A stretch of 10,643 nt of DNA from NCBI GenBank assembly GCA_946405645.1, contig CAMJHW010000043.1, forward strand, positions 1 to 10,643, read 5' to 3'. Made by a program: the position numbers and the translations under genes. A model generated the notes under the pieces. The model was given only the letters and a program-made list of their open reading frames with translations. It was not told the origin of the DNA and made no database searches. This DNA is from an uncultured Bacteroidales bacterium (GTDB lineage: Bacteria > Bacteroidota > Bacteroidia > Bacteroidales > UBA932). The first letter of the stretch is position 1. Each line of letters opens with the position of its first letter. Positions 6,857 through 10,643 of the stretch are shown here, in pieces.

Positions 6857-7848
6857 CACTTGTGGAGGGCTTCCCAGAGGGTTTCCTTGAGCTCCTTCAG
6901 GCCTTCCTGGCTCATCGAGGAGATGAACACGTGGGGAATGTCCTTGGGAAGGGTGGGCTCGATCTCCTTTTCGATCTGCTTGTCTATGAGGTCGCACTTG
7001 GTCACAGCCAGTACACGGTCCTTGACCAGAAGCTCTGGATTGTACTCCTGGAGCTCGTTGAGGAGAGTCTGGTAGCCTGCGGCAATGTCGTCCTCCTCGG
7101 CGGAGACCATGAAGAGCAGCACGGAGTTGCGCTCGATGTGCCTCAGGAAGCGGATGCCTATGCCTCGGCCTTCGTGTGCGCCCTCGATGATTCCCGGGAT
7201 ATCGGCCATCACGAAGGACTGGTCGTCATAGTAGCGGACGATTCCGAGGTTGGGCTCCAGCGTGGTGAATGCGTAGTTTGCGATTTTCGGCTTGGCCGAA
7301 GTGATGGTGGCCAGCAGGGTGGACTTTCCGGCATTGGGAAATCCCACCAGACCCACGTCTGCCAGAAGCTTCAACTCCAGGATGAACCATCCTTCGACTC
7401 CGTCCTCGCCCGGTTGGGCAAAGCGGGGAGTCTGCAGGGTAGGGGTCTTGAAGTTGGTGTTGCCCAGGCCGCCGCGGCCTCCGCGGCAAAGGATGCGCTC
7501 CTCGCCGGCCTCGACCAGCTCGAAGAGCGTCTCGCCGGTCTCTGCATCCTTTGCCACGGTGCCGAGCGGGACATCGAGTACGATGTCCCCGCCATTCTTG
7601 CCGTGGCGGTTGCCGCCTTCGCCCTTGCCTCCGTCCTCGGCCTTGACGTGCTTGCGGTACTTGAGGTGTATGAGGGTCCAGAACTGCGGATTGGCGCGGA
7701 GGATGATGTGGCCTCCCCGGCCTCCGTCTCCGCCGTCCGGTCCGCCCTTCGGGACATACTTCGCCCGGTACAGGTGCGTCGATCCCGCACCCCCGTGCCC
7801 GGACGCGCAGAATATCTTGACGTAATCTATGAAGTTGCTCTCTGCCAT
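6856..7848 (-). CDS. obg: Obg-family GTPase
   Basis: This 330-residue protein begins with the glycine-rich Obg fold (about 1-160; [13 protein letters not shown] at 35-47, [16 protein letters not shown] at 73-88, [10 protein letters not shown] at 121-130). A GTPase domain follows: G1 GFPNAGKS (169-176), G2 around T195-T196, G3 DIPG (216-219), G4 TKCD (283-286, where the usual first residue is Asn) and G5 near ISS (309-311). Obg proteins bind the large ribosomal subunit and link ribosome assembly to GTP/ppGpp state; they are usually essential. There is no C-terminal OCT or acidic extension. The ATG at 7848 gives the conserved start ([13 protein letters not shown]). The stop TGA shares a base with the ATG of the PAP2 gene, so the two are very likely cotranscribed and coupled. 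Confidence 0.96.
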   Translation of the reverse strand: MAESNFIDYVKIFCASGHGGAGSTHLYRAKYVPKGGPDGGDGGRGGHIILRANPQFWTLIHLKYRKHVKAEDGGKGEGGNRHGKNGGDIVLDVPLGTVAKDAETGETLFELVEAGEERILCRGGRGGLGNTNFKTPTLQTPRFAQPGEDGVEGWFILELKLLADVGLVGFPNAGKSTLLATITSAKPKIANYAFTTLEPNLGIVRYYDDQSFVMADIPGIIEGAHEGRGIGIRFLRHIERNSVLLFMVSAEEDDIAAGYQTLLNELQEYNPELLVKDRVLAVTKCDLIDKQIEKEIEPTLPKDIPHVFISSMSQEGLKELKETLWEALHK

Positions 7849-7868
7849 TATTCCATCTTTTTCGCCTG

Positions 7869-7876
7869 CAAAGTTA
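7869..7876 (-). promoter_or_regulatory. Candidate -7 element for obg-PAP2
   Basis: The minus strand reads TAACTTTG, an exact TAnnTTTG, 20 bases before the obg ATG. A TTTG lies upstream (minus strand 7902-7899) with a 22-base spacer, slightly longer than the usual -33/-7 spacing. It falls in the 61-base gap after the NlpC/P60 gene, so obg can be transcribed independently of that gene. Confidence 0.5.
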
Positions 7877-7909
7877 AAGATTTTTAACCGTATATCAGCA
7901 AAAAACGGA

Positions 7910-9013
7910 TTACTTGACGCGGAGGCGGCGGCCGATGTGGAGGATGGTCTTGCGGGTGATGCCGTTGAGTTCGCAGAGCCGGTCGATGGTGGTGTGGTAG
8001 GCCTTAGAGATTTTGTCTAAGGTGTCGCCGCTCTTGATGATGTGATATTGTGCCTCGGTGTCGTTACTGTTGACTGCCGACGATGAGGCCGTGGCGTTTG
8101 TTGCAGTGTTCTGCTGGTTAGCGGGAGTCGTTGCCGTTGTCTGCCGTGAGCTGGACGCGGAGCTGGATGCAGCTCTGTCAGCGGCGAGGGATGGAATGCG
8201 TAAAGTGGAGGTGCGGGCTGGAAGAACCTGCCAAGTGCCTCCGGGGTTGATGACTATGCGGACTCCGCCTTCATTGCCGGACAAACTGCCGTCCTCGTTC
8301 TGGACGGCCCAGGTGCCGTCCCCGAACAGGACGATCCGCCTGTCGACATCACTCAGCGAGAGCGTGTCCTTAATCGGCAGGAAGACATTGCCATAAACGG
8401 CCTCGAAATCGATTGGTTCTGGCTCCGGTTCAGGGACTTCTACGTCGAAGTCCGGCAGTATGCGCCTCGCTCCCAGGAATCTCGTTATATAGTACTCTTC
8501 TTTAATATGCGATACCGTTACGCCTCCGTGGGTGGCGGCGTGGATGAAGGTGAAGTCCTGTCCGTCGGGCATCATCTCAATGAAGATGCCGACGTGGCCG
8601 ACACTCTTCCGGTTGGCGCGAGCGCCGAAGACGATGATATCGCCCTTCTGCATATCGGCGTAGGTGCCTTCGACTGCCCGACCGTCATGCGCCTGGTCCT
8701 TGGAGGAATGCGACAAGTTGATGCCAAGCTGGCGATATACGTAGCTGGTGAACCCGGAGCAGTCGAAGGCTTTCGGCCCTCTGGCTCCATAACGGTAGGG
8801 GGTACCGATATGCTTGTATGCCTCGTCTATGATGAGGTCTGCGACCTGGGCGGCGCTGAGCGTGACGGAGTCACGCGCGGGCGCGGCGGGCGTCGCGGCG
8901 GTGAAGCCGCCAGACGTCCGCGCCGGGCTGGCGAAGCCGCCCGCCGCCGGCGCCGCCCCCGCCAGGACACTCGCCACGGCCACTACAATAATCACAGATT
9001 TAAACCTCTTCAT
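7910..9013 (-). CDS. Secreted NlpC/P60 cell-wall hydrolase with C-terminal LysM
   Basis: From the ATG at 9013 the protein has 367 residues; a TTG five codons upstream (9028) is less likely because the ATG gives a clean signal peptide (KRFK, a hydrophobic core, then AGAAPAAG). There is no lipobox cysteine, so it should be periplasmic. Domains: NlpC/P60 peptidase about 55-187 with C85 in FDCSGF, H140 in GHVGI and H158 in IHAA; a Pro/Glu linker (191-201); a middle segment (202-265) with GDGTWAVQ and GGTWQVL; a Ser/Thr/Asn/Ala linker (279-320); and LysM 322-366 ([20 protein letters not shown]). NlpC/P60 enzymes cut peptidoglycan stem peptides, often between gamma-D-Glu and the diamino acid; LysM binds glycan. 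The middle segment is unassigned. It is divergent from the SDR gene with only 59 bases between start codons. Confidence 0.9.
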   Translation of the reverse strand: MKRFKSVIIVVAVASVLAGAAPAAGGFASPARTSGGFTAATPAAPARDSVTLSAAQVADLIIDEAYKHIGTPYRYGARGPKAFDCSGFTSYVYRQLGINLSHSSKDQAHDGRAVEGTYADMQKGDIIVFGARANRKSVGHVGIFIEMMPDGQDFTFIHAATHGGVTVSHIKEEYYITRFLGARRILPDFDVEVPEPEPEPIDFEAVYGNVFLPIKDTLSLSDVDRRIVLFGDGTWAVQNEDGSLSGNEGGVRIVINPGGTWQVLPARTSTLRIPSLAADRAASSSASSSRQTTATTPANQQNTATNATASSSAVNSNDTEAQYHIIKSGDTLDKISKAYHTTIDRLCELNGITRKTILHIGRRLRVK

Positions 9014-9072
9014 TTGCTTTCTTAACAAAAGATTGCTAAAATTACGGGATTTTTTGCAAACTCTTTTATTTT

Positions 9073-9846
9073 ATGAAGAATTATTTTGATTTCAGCGGTC
9101 AGGTAGCCCTTGTAACCGGATGCTCCGGAGGTCTGGGCGTTCAGATGGCCAAAGCCCTTGCAAGCCAGGGTTGTAATATCGTTCCAATTGCCAGACGTAT
9201 GGAGAAACTCGAGGAGGTAGCTGAGGAGCTCCGCTCCGCCTTCGGAGTTGAAGTACTTCCGATTAAATGCGACATCACCTCTACTGAACAGGTCGAGGCC
9301 GCGGTCAAGCAGGCCATTGCACACTTCGGCCGCATCGACATTGTCATCAACAATGCCGGTACCGGCGCCATCGCTCCTGCCGAGGACATCACCGACGCTC
9401 AGTTCGAGAGCGAAATGCAGATCGACCTCTTCGGTACTTTCCGCGTCGCCAGGGCCGCCGCTAAGTATGCAATGATCCCCGCTGGCTACGGCCGCGTGAT
9501 CAACATCGCATCGATGTACGGCCTCGTCGGCAACAAGGTCGCTCCCGCCTCTCCTTACCATGCCGCCAAGGGCGGAGTCGTCAATCTTACCCGCGCCCTC
9601 GCTGCCGAGTGGGGCAAGCATGGCATCACTGTCAATACTATTTGCCCGGGCTACTTCTACACTCCGCTCACCAAGGAAACCCTTGACTCGGATTACTTTC
9701 AGGACTATGCCCGTCGCGTCATCCCGCTCGAGCGCTACGGCAATGAAGGCGAGCTTGACTCTGCCGTCCTCTTCCTCTCCTCACCGGCCTCGACCTATGT
9801 CACCGGCATAGCAGTTCCGGTAGACGGCGGTTACACTTGCGTGTAA
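9073..9846 (+). CDS. Short-chain dehydrogenase/reductase (gluconate 5-dehydrogenase-like)
   Basis: This 257-residue classical SDR has the cofactor motif TGCSGGLG (15-22), NNAG (93-96), the catalytic S147 (NIASMYG), Y162 and K166 (SPYHAAKGG) and the C-terminal CPGYFYTPLT (191-200). The fourth catalytic position, normally Asn in an 'NLxGxF' context, is Asp here (IDLFGTF, D118). Arg41-Arg42 after the second strand favour NADP(H). Such enzymes reduce or oxidise carbonyl/alcohol groups in the cytoplasm. The overall pattern resembles gluconate 5-dehydrogenase or 3-oxoacyl-ACP reductase annotations, but the substrate cannot be read from the sequence. It stands alone, ending in one clear and one probable terminator. 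No exact TAnnTTTG precedes it; ATTTTTTG at 9049-9056 is only a weak candidate. Confidence 0.9.
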   Translation: MKNYFDFSGQVALVTGCSGGLGVQMAKALASQGCNIVPIARRMEKLEEVAEELRSAFGVEVLPIKCDITSTEQVEAAVKQAIAHFGRIDIVINNAGTGAIAPAEDITDAQFESEMQIDLFGTFRVARAAAKYAMIPAGYGRVINIASMYGLVGNKVAPASPYHAAKGGVVNLTRALAAEWGKHGITVNTICPGYFYTPLTKETLDSDYFQDYARRVIPLERYGNEGELDSAVLFLSSPASTYVTGIAVPVDGGYTCV

Positions 9847-9852
9847 ATGCCC

Positions 9853-9885
9853 AAGGGACGGTGCTCACCACCGTCCCTTTCTTTT
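9853..9885 (+). terminator. Intrinsic terminator after the SDR gene
   Basis: AAGGGACGGTG (9853-9863) and CACCGTCCCTT (9869-9879) form a perfect 11-bp stem with a 5-base loop, followed by TTTCTTTT (9878-9885). It begins six bases after the SDR stop. On the minus strand no T-run follows, so it acts mainly on plus-strand transcription. Confidence 0.9.
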
Positions 9886-9888
9886 GAT

Positions 9889-9920
9889 CGCCATGGCTTA
9901 TTAAGCTATGGCGTTGTTTT
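9889..9920 (+). terminator. Probable second tandem terminator, overlapping the next gene's end
   Basis: CGCCATGGCTT (9889-9899) pairs with AAGCTATGGCG (9903-9913) through 11 bp with one G.U wobble and a 3-base loop, followed by TTGTTTT (9914-9920). The loop and right arm contain the stop codon and last codons of the convergent minus-strand gene. The sequence TTTTGATC follows both this hairpin and the preceding one (9882-9889 and 9917-9924). Confidence 0.6.
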
Positions 9921-10506
9921 GATCATCCCGGACAGGCGTTCCATTTTCAGGAACAGTCTCCTGTGGCCTCGGGCTGGCGCTCGCGCGGCTTGGAAAGCGC
10001 GAGTGCGCAGCCTCCGCCCCCAGGTCGACGCCGAGATGCTGCAAGCGGAGCTTGATCGCATTGACGTTCCGGCCGAAATGGTCGGACATCGTCCGCCACG
10101 TTCGGCCGGAACCGTACATCTCCAGCAACGCCTCATCGTCGGCAGGCATCCATTTCGTGAATGAGTTCGGATATCGTGAACGGAAATCGTTCATCCTCAA
10201 CTTGTCCCAGTTGAGGAAAGCCACCAGCAGCGACATCCTCTCCTGCTCCGCCATCCCGGACACCCAGTGCACCATGCGCTCGGCATCTCCGCACAGATAA
10301 ACCTTCTCCAGCTGCTCGGGCCGGAAACCACATACGGCCCTGTCGAACTCCCACCCCTCATCTGGCTGCAAATCATTGTTCAGCACCTCATTGAGCTCGG
10401 TCAATGCATCCATCATAATGTCAGTCATCGCATCGATCGCAATGCTCCTGTGCGAGGCCAGAACGGCCTCAAGGCGAGGGGATTCCTCGCTGATCTTCTT
10501 TTTCAT
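9901..10506 (-). CDS. Uncharacterised protein with a Myb/SANT-like helix-turn-helix segment
   Basis: This is a 201-residue soluble protein that I do not recognise as a named family. Residues 1-110 are mostly helical and charged, with FDRAVCGFRPEQLEKVY (54-70) and a tryptophan-rich patch around 80-100. Residues about 117-163 (TKWMPADDEALLEMYGSGRT then RNVNAIKLRLQHLG) follow the pattern of short Myb/SANT-like helix-turn-helix units: an acidic 'W-x-x-x-(D/E)(D/E)' first helix, a mid-helix, then a recognition helix ending in 'AIxxRLxxLG'. The tail (164-201) is low in complexity and rich in Ser, Pro and Arg. DNA binding is plausible, not shown. The ATG at 10506 starts MKKKISEESP. Its stop lies inside a terminator hairpin of the convergent SDR gene. 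A TACCTTTG box and a strong dyad lie upstream. Confidence 0.65.
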   Translation of the reverse strand: MKKKISEESPRLEAVLASHRSIAIDAMTDIMMDALTELNEVLNNDLQPDEGWEFDRAVCGFRPEQLEKVYLCGDAERMVHWVSGMAEQERMSLLVAFLNWDKLRMNDFRSRYPNSFTKWMPADDEALLEMYGSGRTWRTMSDHFGRNVNAIKLRLQHLGVDLGAEAAHSRFPSRASASPRPQETVPENGTPVRDDQNNAIA

Positions 10507-10517
10507 AGCAATAAGTT

Positions 10518-10533
10518 TTTGCCTGTCGGCAAA
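10518..10533 (-). promoter_or_regulatory. Hairpin in the leader of the Myb-like gene
   Basis: In the minus-strand transcript UUUGCC and GGCAAA form a 6-bp stem with a 4-base loop, 11 bases before the ATG at 10506. It is close enough to affect ribosome access, but it is short and no Shine-Dalgarno is visible, so a regulatory role is only a suggestion. Confidence 0.3.
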
Positions 10534-10580
10534 GAATCAATCTCTCTTCGCCAAACCCAGGCCGGTTAACAATAATCTAC

Positions 10581-10590
10581 GGCATATGCC
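10581..10590. repeat. 10-bp palindrome near the predicted start of transcription
   Basis: GGCATATGCC is a perfect 10-bp palindrome, 6 to 15 bases downstream of the candidate -7 box of the Myb-like gene and so close to the expected transcription start. It may be a protein-binding site or chance. Confidence 0.35.
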
Positions 10591-10595
10591 AACGC

Positions 10596-10603
10596 CAAAG
10601 GTA
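10596..10603 (-). promoter_or_regulatory. Candidate -7 element for the Myb-like gene
   Basis: The minus strand reads TACCTTTG, an exact fit to TAnnTTTG, 90 bases upstream of the ATG at 10506. A -33 TTTG is not present; instead the expected -33 zone is occupied by the inverted repeat at 10611-10641. Confidence 0.5.
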
Positions 10604-10610
10604 CACACAC

Positions 10611-10641
10611 TTATCCGTTTACATAAATTGGAAACGGATAA
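10611..10641. repeat. Perfect 10-bp inverted repeat, possible operator
   Basis: TTATCCGTTT (10611-10620) and AAACGGATAA (10632-10641) are exact reverse complements with an 11-base AT-rich spacer, so the arm centres are 21 bases apart, two helical turns. The dyad begins 7 bases upstream of the candidate -7 box of the Myb-like gene and covers its -33 zone. No T-tract follows on either strand, so an operator-like site fits better than a terminator. Confidence 0.55.
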
Positions 10642-10643
10642 AA

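Noticed and set aside
6857..6997. 47-residue N-terminal extension of the PAP2 protein
   Set aside because: It would lie entirely inside obg in another frame, is Arg/Pro-rich and hydrophilic, and the ATG at 6856 forms a standard TGATG junction.
6862..7887. Plus-strand open frame of 341 codons opposite obg
   Set aside because: It is an antisense shadow of the Obg GTPase, whose motifs are unmistakable; the shadow protein has no family features.
9014..9028. TTG start adding five residues to the NlpC/P60 protein
   Set aside because: The ATG at 9013 gives a normal signal peptide beginning MKRFK, so the TTG is not needed.
1..10643. Possible defence, mobile or CRISPR system in the window
   Set aside because: No array of repeats, transposase, integrase, nuclease, toxin-antitoxin pair or phage gene is visible; the genes are mainly housekeeping and envelope functions in intact operons.

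Overview
The window looks like ordinary chromosome from a fairly GC-rich member of the Bacteroidetes, most likely the Bacteroidales. The reasons are family features: a NupG-type MFS permease, a queuine/preQ1 tRNA-ribosyltransferase next to a YjgP/YjgQ (LptG) permease, a short Obg GTPase without a C-terminal extension, a small Bacteroidetes-style SSB, a 'CxxC...DKKFCSSxC' zinc-ribbon protein, and candidate promoters that fit the Bacteroides -7 element TAnnTTTG rather than sigma-70 boxes. No genus can be fixed from the sequence alone. Nothing indicates phage, plasmid, CRISPR, IS elements, tRNA or rRNA.

Layout. At the left edge (1-296, minus) is the N-terminal part of a single-stranded-DNA-binding protein. 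A 256-base divergent gap leads to a small zinc-ribbon protein (553-933, plus), whose stop codon is interlocked through CTAG with the stop of a nucleoside:H+ symporter (930-2210, minus). Back-to-back candidate promoters separate the permease from a tight four-gene plus-strand cluster, tgt - lptG - dut - murF (2313-6294), with gaps of 1 and 7 bases and a 4-base overlap. It combines tRNA modification, LPS export, dUTP removal and peptidoglycan precursor synthesis. The end of murF overlaps by 50 bases, antisense, the end of a PAP2-family phosphatase (6245-6856, minus), which is translationally coupled to the upstream Obg GTPase gene (6856-7848, minus). Upstream of obg lies a secreted NlpC/P60 cell-wall hydrolase with a C-terminal LysM domain (7910-9013, minus). 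Divergent from it is a short-chain dehydrogenase (9073-9846, plus) that ends in one clear and one probable intrinsic terminator. The last gene (9901-10506, minus) encodes an uncharacterised protein with a Myb/SANT-like helix-turn-helix segment, preceded by a candidate promoter and a perfect 10-bp dyad.

How they work together: envelope biogenesis is the strongest theme (LptG, MurF, PAP2 phosphatase, NlpC/P60-LysM), mixed with housekeeping nucleic-acid functions (SSB, TGT, dUTPase, Obg) and nucleoside uptake. I found no convincing undescribed multi-gene system. The points most worth a second look are the loss of the three zinc-ligand cysteines in TGT, the strong hairpins inside the small zinc-ribbon gene, the antisense gene-end overlaps, the dyad upstream of the Myb-like gene, and the unassigned middle segment of the NlpC/P60 protein.
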